Shown here: in pieces, positions 10,501 to 17,868 of the stretch | How positions within the stretch are numbered: position 1 is the stretch's first letter | Layout of the letters: each line of letters starts with the position of its first letter | NCBI RefSeq assembly: GCF_019375475.1 | Contig: NZ_JAHXGQ010000009.1 | Coordinates: forward strand, 62,001-126,000 | DNA: 64,000 bases | Reading direction: 5' to 3' | Origin: Saccharothrix obliqua | GTDB lineage: Bacteria; Actinomycetota; Actinomycetes; Mycobacteriales; Pseudonocardiaceae | Notes under the pieces: model-generated | What the model saw: only the letters and a program-made list of their open reading frames with translations | Told to the model about the DNA's origin: nothing | Database searches by the model: none | Made by a program: the position numbers and the translations under genes

Positions 10501-10687
10501 CACCGTGCAGACCAAGAACTTCCCCGGCCCGGTGACGTGCACCTTCACCAGCGACCGCGGCTCCGACGGCTTCGTCGACGAGGCGTTCGGGCCGAACGAG
10601 ACCAAGCAGACCCGCAACTACTACGGCTACCCCGGCGAACTCGTCCACGTCACGTGCGGCGGCGTTAAAGCCAAGATGACCTGGTAG
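4586..10687 (+). CDS. Giant membrane-anchored surface protein with cadherin/Ig-like and Fn3 repeats
   Basis: 2033 residues. The chosen TTG start follows GGGGG at 4576-4580; the ATG at 4581 is out of frame. An N-terminal signal anchor (about 9-27, no clear cleavage site) puts the rest outside the cell. Residues 30-370 are repetitive and could form a beta-propeller. From about 395 there are at least five tandem cadherin/Ig-like units marked by VLDNDSDP-type turns (about 412, 609, 710, 810, 1020), then Fn3 domains from about 1480 to 1760 (for example VVELSWSAPASNGAPIDSY). The last 270 residues hold several Cys pairs. A 99-bp gap after the kinase leaves room for its own promoter. Probable adhesive or cell-wall-spanning role; no enzyme motif seen. 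Confidence 0.9.
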   Translation: MSFLRRHRTAIASGAVLSVAAALLVAYAVTSTGHPVRQVELNDGGVWVTSDRDGLFGRLNKPVGALDGAFYPPGGAQQSYQLDIAQDAAAVVAWDRAGGKLYPVDAARAVALSEQSATVAGSAHVALAGGTLAVLDPNTGKVWAARVDPKAGVAALADVDAKNLPVADVEGKAGMAVGVDGSVHVVAESGKTATVRPNGTGFGSPERGDLGRALREPRVTAVGEQMAVVDGGSGTVFLPDGVTASVGVDAVPQQPGPPADDLVVATRSALKSVRLAGGVQDLYQAKGEPAAPVRLAGCVHAAWAGAEGGYARSCGGAPVGPGNLADEQALVKPVFRVNRTAVVLNDLDTGAVWDLATQRKVDDWSSVKPPPEQDRSDRENEENTTDAARDQPPKAVDDVLGARPGRTTVLHVLDNDSDPSGDILAVSEVTAPDNPGATLAIAPDGQTVEVTLPEGSGDVHFRYTVDDGRGLNASAAVTVQARTPDQNTAPAVRAGAKPRDWAVVSGGRLTMPVLADWRDPDGDPIVLVAASSPAGVATTTPAGFVEFAAPVAGGSIPVDFEVTDGVGEATRGSERVAVQAATDSTTVAPTAQPDVARGQVGRPVEIQPLDNDLPGADPTDPTAVLRLATEPATPEGVRVVTDLKAGTITVTGGKPGTLVLEYTAAFGNAPFAKAAIRVDLAAAPDSPAPPVAMPDTAVLRGQQPVLVDVLANDFSPSGALLAVQAVTPAGTQLEAAVVKGRWLRINALDPVLEPNPQLIRYTVTDGVTGAVNGEVTVTQLPPPDDDTPVPKDDHATVRAGDAVEIPVLDNDTAPAGGTLSLQANVRDAPERGRLNTVTRDGRTDVGTAYVAGRLVRFVAPTSVDTPTTVTVEYVAQNAAGDQATGRAHVVVNPAPTPATPNQPPSPRPVEVRAVAGDTAVVPVATSGVDPDGDSVSVTGTGSPAALGRVLGLSATSLTYQAFPGAAGTDQFTYVVTDSHGRRAEAAVRVAVVPPGDPQPPVAVDDVVTAAPGTELVVDVLANDFRDDTAELEPLAARNPGVQVTGEDGLVKLTAPKADGKPTVVAYGISNGIGRMSVATLTVRGQEDYNAPPTAGDLFPRPAVDARTAEVEPLKEAGDQDSAELKITRVFADDAKVSGDRVTVPVGEHPRTIAYEIADDGGATGVGLIHVPAPGSGAPYARPDQLIEVPVDGSVTVAVADHLVTPSGKRPRLTLADRVWAAPAGLAVAARGDRELVLTAKNGYTGPAAITFEVTDGETLTDGLTSVVTIPVQVGPDTPVLRCPDGALTLIEGGVPVKVDVTTVCHVWVADRSKVGELRYSASWKDKPEGVSVDGSGGRVLSISAAAGAQPGSTGVLEVSVDGAGAAKAFLAVRVTGAPPPSVSPVTVDGVKAGDTATVNLLPYVRSALRDQRVSVVAVNQVSGGGASVNPEGSSVRITPNADTNGQLVFNVVVTDVPDTSRDDRKVTGRITVNVLGAPDAPGTPVPGRSVQSKVVELSWSAPASNGAPIDSYEVDYGSGKQTCAASPCAITGLTNGTAYTFTVRAHNLVGWSRPSGRSESAQPNTVPGAVTGLTASDPGDGTLRLSWSAAQNDGSAVLRHEISWAGGGRATANGTSTTVTGLDNEARYVFTVIAVNAQGPGPSATVAGQSSGTPARPAPPTFSAADGTGGSSKAVTVSWAAVSPNGPGPTTYTVRRSGRGDKTVCSDVTATSCADDGLANDGTVYSYTVTASNASGHTSPPSAPAELEATSTPDPITNFTAEPTGRDGQAEITFDAPPSHGRSNTVSCTWSGGSCGTWTYPVDGRENVSYTINGLPNGEAVPITLQSCNGSGGGSHAGNPCNTPAVAEVTAYGPIKDLEITTCGCGDEVEFTISVNPNGKPATVEVETSKQKQTFTTEVGLWTWKGSDKVGYDGTDTIKVTVSDEGRKSVTRTKTQDTPPPPPSVTVSKGAACGPSGCTGTTTCTTDACAYITVQTKNFPGPVTCTFTSDRGSDGFVDEAFGPNETKQTRNYYGYPGELVHVTCGGVKAKMTW

Positions 10688-10714
10688 CGGAAGACGATCG
10701 AGAAAAGGAACCCC

Positions 10715-11683
10715 ATGGCGGCCTCACCCGAGCAGGCGCGCATGTTCGCGCAGACCTTCGACCAGATGGTGCTGAACATCTCGCGCGCCATCGTCGGCAA
10801 GGACGACGTGGTGCGCCTGGCGCTGACGTGCCTGCTGTCCGAGGGCCACCTGCTGCTGGAGGACTACCCCGGCACCGGCAAGACGTCCCTGGCCAAGGCG
10901 CTCGCCGGCACCGTGCAGGGCTCGAACGCGCGCATCCAGTTCACGCCCGACCTGCTGCCGTCGGACGTGACCGGCGTGCAGGTGTACGACCAGCGCACCC
11001 AGCAGTTCGAGTTCCGGCCCGGCCCGGTGTTCCACTCCATCGTGCTGGCCGACGAGATCAACCGCGCGTCGCCGAAGACCCAGTCGGCGTTGCTGGAGGT
11101 GATGGAGGAGGGCCGCGTCACGGTCGACGGCGTGACCCGCCCGGTGGGCAGCCCGTTCATGGTGATCGCCACCCAGAACCCGATCGAGCAGGCGGGCACG
11201 TACCGGCTGCCGGAGGCCCAGCTCGACCGCTTCCTGATGAAGACCAGCGTCGGCTACCCGGACCACAACGCCACCGTGGCGCTGCTCGCCGACGCCGCCA
11301 CGCGCGACCGGACGCAGGCGTTGCGGCCGGTGATCTCCGGGCAGGCCGTGGCCCAGATGGCGGCCGTCGCCGACCAGGTGCACGTGGACCCCGCCGTGCT
11401 CGGGTACGTCAGCAGGCTCGCCGAAAGCTCGCGGACGCACCCGCACGTGCGGCTCGGCGTGTCGGTGCGCGGCTGCCTGGCCTACGTGCGGTGCGCGAAG
11501 ACGTGGGCCATCGCGCAGGGCCGCACCTTCGTGGGTCCGGACGACGTGAAGGCGTTGGCGCTGCCCGTGCTCGGCCACCGCATCCTGCTGCGCACCGAGG
11601 CGCAGTTCGACGGCGTCACCGTCGAGCAGGTGGTGGGCCAGCTCCTCGCGGACGTCGTGCCGCCGGTCGAGCGGGTCGCGTGA
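10715..11683 (+). CDS. MoxR-family AAA+ ATPase
   Basis: 322 residues starting at an ATG behind AAAAGGAA. Walker A (DYPGTGKTSLAKAL), Walker B (VLADEINRA), sensor ATQNPIEQAG and the arginine-rich C-terminal lid are intact. MoxR ATPases act as chaperone-like motors that activate or insert partner proteins, normally together with a DUF58 or VWA protein. Here the DUF58 gene overlaps it by 4 bp, which supports a direct pair. The gene follows the giant surface protein by 27 bp, so maturation or export of that protein is a possible client function. The link is inferred. Confidence 0.95.
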   Translation: MAASPEQARMFAQTFDQMVLNISRAIVGKDDVVRLALTCLLSEGHLLLEDYPGTGKTSLAKALAGTVQGSNARIQFTPDLLPSDVTGVQVYDQRTQQFEFRPGPVFHSIVLADEINRASPKTQSALLEVMEEGRVTVDGVTRPVGSPFMVIATQNPIEQAGTYRLPEAQLDRFLMKTSVGYPDHNATVALLADAATRDRTQALRPVISGQAVAQMAAVADQVHVDPAVLGYVSRLAESSRTHPHVRLGVSVRGCLAYVRCAKTWAIAQGRTFVGPDDVKALALPVLGHRILLRTEAQFDGVTVEQVVGQLLADVVPPVERVA

Positions 11684-12825
11684 AGCGCCTGGTCGAGCTG
11701 CTCGGCGTGGTCACCCCGCTGGGCCGCGTCGTCGCGCTCGGCTCGCCGGTGCTGTGGTGCGCGGGCGCGGTGCTGGGGTGGGCGGAACTGGTGCTCGCGG
11801 GCGCCACCGGGTTGCTCGTGTTCGGCCTCGCGTGCCTGCTCACGCTCGGTCGCGCGACGTTGCGGGTGCGCGTCGACCTGGAGCGGCAGCGGGTCGTCGT
11901 CGGCAGGCAGGTGGAGTGCGTGGTCGACATCGCCCGCACCGCCGGCGGCCGGCTGTCGCCGCTGACGCTGGAACTGCCGGTGGGCGACGAGGTCGAGGTG
12001 TTCGACGTGCTGGGCGGCGGTCGGCGGGCGTTCACCATCCCGACCCGCCGGCGTGGCGTGCTCCAGGTCGGCCCGGCGACCACCGTGCGCGGCGACCCGC
12101 TCGGGCTGCTGCGCCGCACCGTCACCTGGACCGACCCGGTGGAGCTGTTCGCGCACCCGGTGACCGTGCCGCTGGAGCCGCTGACCGCGGGCCTGCTGCG
12201 TGACCTGGAGGGCCGCACCACGGCCGACCTGTCGATGAGCGACCTGGCGTTCCACGCGCTGCGCGAGTACGCGCCCGGCGACGACCAGCGCCACATCCAC
12301 TGGCGTTCGTCGGCCAAGCTCGCCACGCCCGGCACGTTCCTGGTCCGGCAGTACCTGGACACCCGCCGCGCGCACCTGGCGGTCGTGGTGGACGGGCACG
12401 CCGCCTCCTACCCGGACGAGGAGCACTTCGAGACCGCCGTGTCGGTGGGCGCGTCCATCGCCGCGCGGGCCATCACCGACGAGGTGGAGACGACCGTGCT
12501 GGCCGCCGGGCAGGTCGCGCACCGGGCGGGCGTGCGACCCGCGTTGGACGCGTTGACCCGCTGCGACGTCGGGCCCGAGCCGCCGGCCGCGCTCGCCGCG
12601 CGGACCTCGCGGGTCATGCCGGACGTGACCACGGCGGTCGTGGTGACCGGGCCGGTGCTGTCGTTCGCCGACCTCCAGGCCGTGCGGTCGGCGTTCGCCG
12701 CCGAGGTGCGCACGGTCGTGGTGCGGGTCGACCACGGCGGCCGGACCGGGCTGGTGGGCGACATCCTGACGCTGCGCGAGCTGGGTGACCTGCCGGTGCT
12801 GCTCGCCGGGGGTGGTCTCGGGTGA
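11680..12825 (+). CDS. DUF58 membrane-anchored protein (MoxR partner)
   Basis: 381 residues from a GTG overlapping the moxR stop. Two hydrophobic helices lie in the first 60 residues; the rest is cytoplasmic and should adopt a VWA-like fold. The DUF58 signature REYAPGDDQRHIHWRSSAK is present at about residue 190-210. Family members are the usual partners of MoxR ATPases and are thought to scaffold complexes at the membrane. The following transmembrane transglutaminase-like gene overlaps by 4 bp, giving the MoxR-DUF58-TgpA order found in many bacteria. Confidence 0.93.
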   Translation: MKRLVELLGVVTPLGRVVALGSPVLWCAGAVLGWAELVLAGATGLLVFGLACLLTLGRATLRVRVDLERQRVVVGRQVECVVDIARTAGGRLSPLTLELPVGDEVEVFDVLGGGRRAFTIPTRRRGVLQVGPATTVRGDPLGLLRRTVTWTDPVELFAHPVTVPLEPLTAGLLRDLEGRTTADLSMSDLAFHALREYAPGDDQRHIHWRSSAKLATPGTFLVRQYLDTRRAHLAVVVDGHAASYPDEEHFETAVSVGASIAARAITDEVETTVLAAGQVAHRAGVRPALDALTRCDVGPEPPAALAARTSRVMPDVTTAVVVTGPVLSFADLQAVRSAFAAEVRTVVVRVDHGGRTGLVGDILTLRELGDLPVLLAGGGLG

Positions 12826-15125
12826 GGCCGGTGCCGCCGCGGCGGTCGGACCTGGCCGACGCGGGTTTCCTCGCCGCGCTGTTCGCGTTGGCGTTGCTGG
12901 GTTTCCACCCCACCTACACGGGGTGGGCGTTCTTCGGGGTCGGCCTCGCCGGGCTGGCGCTCGGCGTGCTGGTCGGCTTCCTCGCCGCCGGTCCGCGGCA
13001 GCCGGTGATCACCGTGGCGTTCCTGACGGTCGTGGTGTTCTTCCTGCTCGGCGGCGTGGTCGCGACGCGTGAGCGGGTCTTCGCCGGCGTGCTGCCGACC
13101 GCGGACAGCGTCACCGGCCTCGCCGAGCTGTCGGTGCACGCGTGGAAGCAGCTGCTGACCACGCTGCCGCCGGTGGACGGCTCGGGGCCGCTGCTGGTGA
13201 TCCCCTACATCCTGGGCCTGCTGTGCGGTGCGGGCGGCTGTGCGCTGGCCCGCCGGCTGAGCGCGCCCGCCGCGCCGCTGGCCGCGCCGCTGCTGGTGCT
13301 GGCGGCCGTCATCCTGCTCGGCACGGGCGAGGAGTCCTGGACCGTGCTCGGCGTCGGGTTCGCCGTGGTCGCGCTGGCGTGGGCCGGTGTGCGGTCGCGG
13401 CGCGGAAGGCGGTCCACGTCCGGCGGCGCGCGGCGGGCGGCCACCGCGCTGGCGCTGCTCGGCGTCGGCGGTGGGGTGGTCGGCGTGCTCGGCGCGCTGC
13501 TGCCCGGCGCGGCGCACCGGGTGGTGTTGCGGGACTACGTGGAGCCGCCGTTCGAGATCGGCGTGTACGCGAGCCCGCTGGTCGGGTTCCGCAAGTACAG
13601 CGAGAACGCCAACCAGCTGTGGGACCAGGTGTTGTTCCGGGTGACCGGGCTGCCCGAGGGCGAGCGGGTGCGGATCGCCGCGCTCGACGACTACGACGGC
13701 TCCGTGTGGGCCGCGACCAACGGCAGCGGGCAGTCCGCCGGTTTCCAGCGGGTCGGCGCGCGCATCCCGGCGGGTGACGGGCGCGCGGTGGAGCTGACCG
13801 TGACCGTGGAGGCCGCGTACGAGTCGGCCGAGGAGGTCAACGCGTGGCTGCCCGGCGCGGGCCGGGCCACCCGCATCGAGTTCACCGGGCCGCGGGCCGC
13901 GGCACACGCCGAGCAGCTCCGGTACAACCTGGCCACCTCGTCCGGCGTCGTCGCGGACCGGCTGCGCGCGGGCGACCGGTACACCGTCCAGGCGGTGCTG
14001 CCACCCGGCGGGCTGCCCGACGACGTGCAGCCGTACGGGCGGCCCGCGTTGTCGGAACTGGCGTTCGTGCGCGGCAAGGCCCAGCAGTGGGCGGGCGGCG
14101 CGTCGACGCTCGGCGCGAAGCTCCGCGCCGTCGCCGCCCACCTGCGGGACAACGGCGCGTACACCGACGGGGGTCCCGGCGAGACCGAGTACCTGCCCGG
14201 TCACGGCCTGGCGCGGATGTCGGCGTTCTTCAACGCGCCCAAGCCGGTCGGCGACGACGAGCAGTACGCCGCGGCCTACGCGCTGGTCGCCAACCACCTC
14301 GGCATCCCGGCGCGGGTCGTGCTCGGCGCGACGCCCGGCGCGGACGGCGTGGTGCGCGGGCAGGACGTCCACGCGTGGGTGGAGCTGCACGTCGCGGACG
14401 GGCGGTGGGTGCCGGTGACCGACTTCGTGCCCGACCGGTCCAAGCGGCCGGACCGCCAGCCGCCGCAGCGCATCGAGAACACCGAAGCGGCCGTCGTGCC
14501 GCCGCCCAACGCCATGCGGCTGCCCGACTCGCTCACCGACGCCGGGCGCGTCGACGCCAACTCCGGTCGGCGCGGTGTCGCGCAGGACGGCGTCGTGCTG
14601 CCGTCGTGGCTGCTCGGCGTCCTCGGCTGGGTGGGGCCGCCGGTGCTGCTGGCGGCGGCCGTGGTGGGCGCCATCGCGTTGCTCAAGACGCGGCGGCGGG
14701 TGCGGCGGCGCACCACCGGCCCGATGGCGTTGCGGGTCGCGCAGGCGTGGCGCGACCTGGTGGACCACGGGCGGGACCTCGGCGCGCGGGTGCCGGCCGG
14801 CCGGACGCGGCTGGAGGAGGCCGAGCACCTGGCCCACGCGTGGACGGAGGAGCCCGTCGTCGCGCCCGCGCACACCTGGCCGGTGCGGGGCGCGGCCGGC
14901 GACGCGCCGCTGTTCGTGGAGCCCACCGTGGCGAGCCCGCTCCAGCTGCGCGAGCTGGCCAGGTCGGCGGACGCCGCGGTGTTCGGGCCGGGTGAGCCGA
15001 CCGCCGAGGCGGTCGCGGAGTTCTGGGCGCGGGTGACCAGGGCCCGGAAGTCGCTCGGCCACGACCTGCCCCGGTGGCGTCGCCTGCGTGGCGCGGTGAG
15101 CCTGCGCTCGTTCCGCGCGCCCTGA
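12822..15125 (+). CDS. TgpA-like membrane transglutaminase-fold protein, catalytic Cys replaced by Asp
   Basis: 767 residues, GTG start overlapping the DUF58 stop. The N-terminal part has about five or six membrane helices (residues about 9-225), followed by an extracytoplasmic domain with the transglutaminase-core fold, then another membrane helix near 600 and a cytoplasmic tail. The core shows GIPARVVLG and DVHAWVEL, with His517 and Asp534 where the triad His and Asp belong. The nucleophile position, normally G-x-C-E, reads G-D-D-E: Asp479 (14256-14258) instead of Cys. The protein is therefore unlikely to be a classical transglutaminase or protease. A binding or scaffold role is possible. 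A hairpin follows at 15142. Confidence 0.9.
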   Translation: MRPVPPRRSDLADAGFLAALFALALLGFHPTYTGWAFFGVGLAGLALGVLVGFLAAGPRQPVITVAFLTVVVFFLLGGVVATRERVFAGVLPTADSVTGLAELSVHAWKQLLTTLPPVDGSGPLLVIPYILGLLCGAGGCALARRLSAPAAPLAAPLLVLAAVILLGTGEESWTVLGVGFAVVALAWAGVRSRRGRRSTSGGARRAATALALLGVGGGVVGVLGALLPGAAHRVVLRDYVEPPFEIGVYASPLVGFRKYSENANQLWDQVLFRVTGLPEGERVRIAALDDYDGSVWAATNGSGQSAGFQRVGARIPAGDGRAVELTVTVEAAYESAEEVNAWLPGAGRATRIEFTGPRAAAHAEQLRYNLATSSGVVADRLRAGDRYTVQAVLPPGGLPDDVQPYGRPALSELAFVRGKAQQWAGGASTLGAKLRAVAAHLRDNGAYTDGGPGETEYLPGHGLARMSAFFNAPKPVGDDEQYAAAYALVANHLGIPARVVLGATPGADGVVRGQDVHAWVELHVADGRWVPVTDFVPDRSKRPDRQPPQRIENTEAAVVPPPNAMRLPDSLTDAGRVDANSGRRGVAQDGVVLPSWLLGVLGWVGPPVLLAAAVVGAIALLKTRRRVRRRTTGPMALRVAQAWRDLVDHGRDLGARVPAGRTRLEEAEHLAHAWTEEPVVAPAHTWPVRGAAGDAPLFVEPTVASPLQLRELARSADAAVFGPGEPTAEAVAEFWARVTRARKSLGHDLPRWRRLRGAVSLRSFRAP

Positions 15126-15141
15126 CACCCCGGGCAAGACC

Positions 15142-15181
15142 AGGGGCGGTCACCGACCCAGCCAGGCAGGTGACCGCCCCT
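15142..15181. terminator. Bidirectional hairpin terminator between convergent genes
   Basis: A perfect 13-bp inverted repeat (15142-15154 with 15169-15181, loop 14 nt) lies between the stops of the transglutaminase-like gene and the M4 protease gene. There is no T tract, as is common in actinomycetes. It can serve both strands. Confidence 0.8.
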
Positions 15182-15213
15182 GTGCTCAGGTGAGCGGTTG
15201 GTGGTGCGTCAGA

Positions 15214-17868
15214 TCAGCAAGCGCCCTGGTCCTGCCAGACGGCCCAGGAACGGGGGTCGCTCGGCACCGCGCCGGTGGAGTACCAGATGGACTTCCACTT
15301 GTGGCCCTCGTACGACACCACGTCGTCCGGCACGTAGGCCGTGCTCTCGCTCCACGCCGGGATGCCGTCGCAGCCGCCCGGACCGCCGCCGTCGGTCACC
15401 TCGAGGGTGTAGGTGGCGGTGTGGTTGGTGTCGGTCCCGGTGGCCGTCACGGTGATCGTGTAGCGGCCCGCGGGCGTGGCCGAGGTGGTGGCGATCGCCA
15501 GGGTCGACGACTCGCCCGACTCGACCGAGACCGGGGTGAAGGTGGCCGTCGCGCCGGTCGGCAGGCCCGACGCCGCGAAGTACACCTTGTGCGGCGAACC
15601 GGCCGTGGTGGTCGTCTTCACCGTCGTCGTCGCCGACTCACCCTGCTTCGCCGAGCCGTTGGCCGGGTCGATGACGACCGAGAAGTCGTTCCTCGGCGGC
15701 TGGTCCCCGACCTTGAGCTGGTAGGTGGCCGTGTGCGTGACGTTCGCACCGGCGGCCGTGACGGTCACCGGGTACGTGCCGTTGGGCGTCGTCGCCGCCG
15801 TGGCGATGGTCAGCTTGGCCGACTCGCCGGACGCCAGGCTCGACGGGTCGAAGGTCGCGGTCGCGCCGGTCGGCAGGCCGGAGGCGCTGAGCGTGATCTT
15901 CTGCGCCGCGCCGGACGTCACCGTGGTGCCGACCGTCGTGGTGGCGGTGCCGCCCGGCTGGACCTCACCGCTGTTCGGGTTGAGCGCGACGGCGAAGTCG
16001 TTCTTCGGCGGCTCGTTGCCCACCGTCAGGTTGTACGTGACGGTGTGCGCCTGGGTGCCCTGGCCGCGGACGGTCAGCGGGTAGGTGCCCGCCGCCGTGC
16101 CCGCCGCCACCTGGACGGTCAGCGTCGCCGACTGGCCCGAGGTCACCGACTCCGGGCTGATCCGCGCGGTCACGCCGGACGGCGCGCCGGACACGCTCAG
16201 CGCGACCGAGTGCGCGGAGCCGGAGACCGTCGTGGTCTTCACCGAGGACGTCGCCTGACCACCCGGCTGGACGGTGCCCGAGGACGGGCTCAGCTCCAGG
16301 CTGAAGTCGTTCTGCGGCACCGGGGTGCAGGTCGGCTCACCGGACTGCGCGGGCACGCTGATGGCCTGCCACGCCGCCTTCACCGTGTTGTACTGCACGC
16401 ACGTCGGGTCGAGCGCCTTGGCGGCGGTGAGGGTGGCCACGCGGTACTTGAAGTGCGTCATGGACGACGTCTTCAGCAGCATCGCGTTGTAGAACACGCG
16501 ACCGGCGGCCTGGATGCCGATGCCCTGGACGCTGGAGCCGTCGCAGGTCGGGCTGCTCGGCTTGCCGCCACCCGGGTTGGAGCCCTCGGACAGCAGGTAG
16601 AACCAGTGGTTCAGCGGACCCGCCGCGGCGTGCACCTCGGTGTTCGGGATCGAGCTGGTCCAGCAGTTCGGGTGGTTGCTGACGGCCTTCGGGTTGTACA
16701 TGTTCCGGATCGGGCCGGAGCCGGTGAGGTTGATCGTCTCGCCGACCAGGAAGTCCGGGGTGTCGTACGGGGACGGCTCGGCGGTGTACGCCTCGGTCAG
16801 CGCGCCGAAGATGTCACCGGTCGCCTCGCCCAGGCCCGCCTCGCGACCCGCGCCGCCGGGGGTGTACTGGTCGATGGCGTGGCCGTGCTCGTGGCCCACG
16901 ACGTCCATGGACGCGATCCACTGGTTCCGGTTGTTGCGACCGATCTCGATGTGGTCACCGGTCCAGTACGCGTTCACCGCGTTCAGGCCGACCTGGACCG
17001 TGACGCCACCACCGTTGCCGTTGATGCCGTTGCGGCCCAGCCATTTCTTCAGCATGTCCCACTGGTGCTGGGTGGACCACAGCGTGTCGGCGCAGCCGGT
17101 TTCCTTGCTGGTGGCCTGGCCGTTGCCGAAGGAGTCGTTCGACTTGGTGAACGGCTGCTTGGTGGAGTAGTCCACGCAGCGCACACCCTGCCGCGTGGGG
17201 TCCACCGTGCTGTTGTTGCTGGTGTCGATCTTCAGCGGGTTCGGGCCGTTCCACTCGCTGTTGCCCGTGCCCGCGCGGACGTCGTCCACCTGGTCCTCGA
17301 CCGCGCCCGTGTGGGCGTTGACGTAGACGTGCAGGTTGCTCGGCGTGCCGTTGCGCTGGCCCTTGACGACCACCTCGTAGACCAGCTTGCCGCTGCCCTG
17401 GTCGCTCGCGAGGACGGACAGGGTGCCGCCCTCGACCGCGTCCACCTTGGACAGCTGGGCGCGGGCGATGGACTTCGCCCGCTGGACGCTGATCTTCGCC
17501 CTGGTGTCGACCGCGAGACCGCCTTCGTTGGCGGCCACGGTCTCCAGGACCTTGCCCGCGGCGTCGGTGGCGACGACCGCGTCACCGCCCACGACGGGCA
17601 GTCCCTTGTAGGTGCGGTCGTAGGACACGTAGTACAGGTCCTTGCGACCGGGGATGCCACCCGTGTAGACGGCGCGGCGCTGGAACTGCTCATCGGGACC
17701 CTTGGCCAGGGCGTCCAGTCCGGACGCCGCGGCCTGGTCGGCCGCGTTCACGGCCAGGGAAAGCGGACTCGCCTGCGGTTCGGGCGCCGCTTGCGCGGTG
17801 CTCGACGCGGCTTGGACCGACAGCGCTACCAGGCCGGCGGCCAGGTAGACGCCGATACTGCGTTTCAT
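15214..17868 (-). CDS. Secreted M4 (thermolysin-family) metalloprotease with three C-terminal repeats and chitin-binding module
   Basis: 884 residues; ATG preceded by GAGGAG. A signal peptide (about 1-29, ending AQAA) is followed by an FTP/PepSY-type propeptide to about 200. The catalytic domain has VVGHEHGHAID (zinc HExxH near 324) and GEATGDIFGALTE for the third ligand and structural Asp. After about residue 520 come three tandem units of roughly 95 residues, each beginning with NDFSLEL-, NDFAVAL- or NDFSVVI-like strands and rich in Thr/Gly; these resemble bacterial Ig-like modules. The last 50 residues (W-S-E-S-T-A-Y-...-W-Q-D-Q-G-A-C) form a CBM5/12-type carbohydrate-binding module. Probable extracellular proteolysis on chitinous or cell-wall material. 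Confidence 0.92.
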   Translation of the reverse strand: MKRSIGVYLAAGLVALSVQAASSTAQAAPEPQASPLSLAVNAADQAAASGLDALAKGPDEQFQRRAVYTGGIPGRKDLYYVSYDRTYKGLPVVGGDAVVATDAAGKVLETVAANEGGLAVDTRAKISVQRAKSIARAQLSKVDAVEGGTLSVLASDQGSGKLVYEVVVKGQRNGTPSNLHVYVNAHTGAVEDQVDDVRAGTGNSEWNGPNPLKIDTSNNSTVDPTRQGVRCVDYSTKQPFTKSNDSFGNGQATSKETGCADTLWSTQHQWDMLKKWLGRNGINGNGGGVTVQVGLNAVNAYWTGDHIEIGRNNRNQWIASMDVVGHEHGHAIDQYTPGGAGREAGLGEATGDIFGALTEAYTAEPSPYDTPDFLVGETINLTGSGPIRNMYNPKAVSNHPNCWTSSIPNTEVHAAAGPLNHWFYLLSEGSNPGGGKPSSPTCDGSSVQGIGIQAAGRVFYNAMLLKTSSMTHFKYRVATLTAAKALDPTCVQYNTVKAAWQAISVPAQSGEPTCTPVPQNDFSLELSPSSGTVQPGGQATSSVKTTTVSGSAHSVALSVSGAPSGVTARISPESVTSGQSATLTVQVAAGTAAGTYPLTVRGQGTQAHTVTYNLTVGNEPPKNDFAVALNPNSGEVQPGGTATTTVGTTVTSGAAQKITLSASGLPTGATATFDPSSLASGESAKLTIATAATTPNGTYPVTVTAAGANVTHTATYQLKVGDQPPRNDFSVVIDPANGSAKQGESATTTVKTTTTAGSPHKVYFAASGLPTGATATFTPVSVESGESSTLAIATTSATPAGRYTITVTATGTDTNHTATYTLEVTDGGGPGGCDGIPAWSESTAYVPDDVVSYEGHKWKSIWYSTGAVPSDPRSWAVWQDQGAC

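Noticed and set aside
4463-10648. A 2061-codon open frame on the minus strand
   Set aside because: It is the antisense shadow of the giant surface protein; its composition (Arg/His/Gly/Val) is typical of high-GC reverse frames and no domain is recognisable.
1270-15125. Type VI or type VII secretion locus
   Set aside because: FHA, kinase and PP2C genes occur in type VI loci, but no sheath, baseplate, EccC or ESX genes are present.
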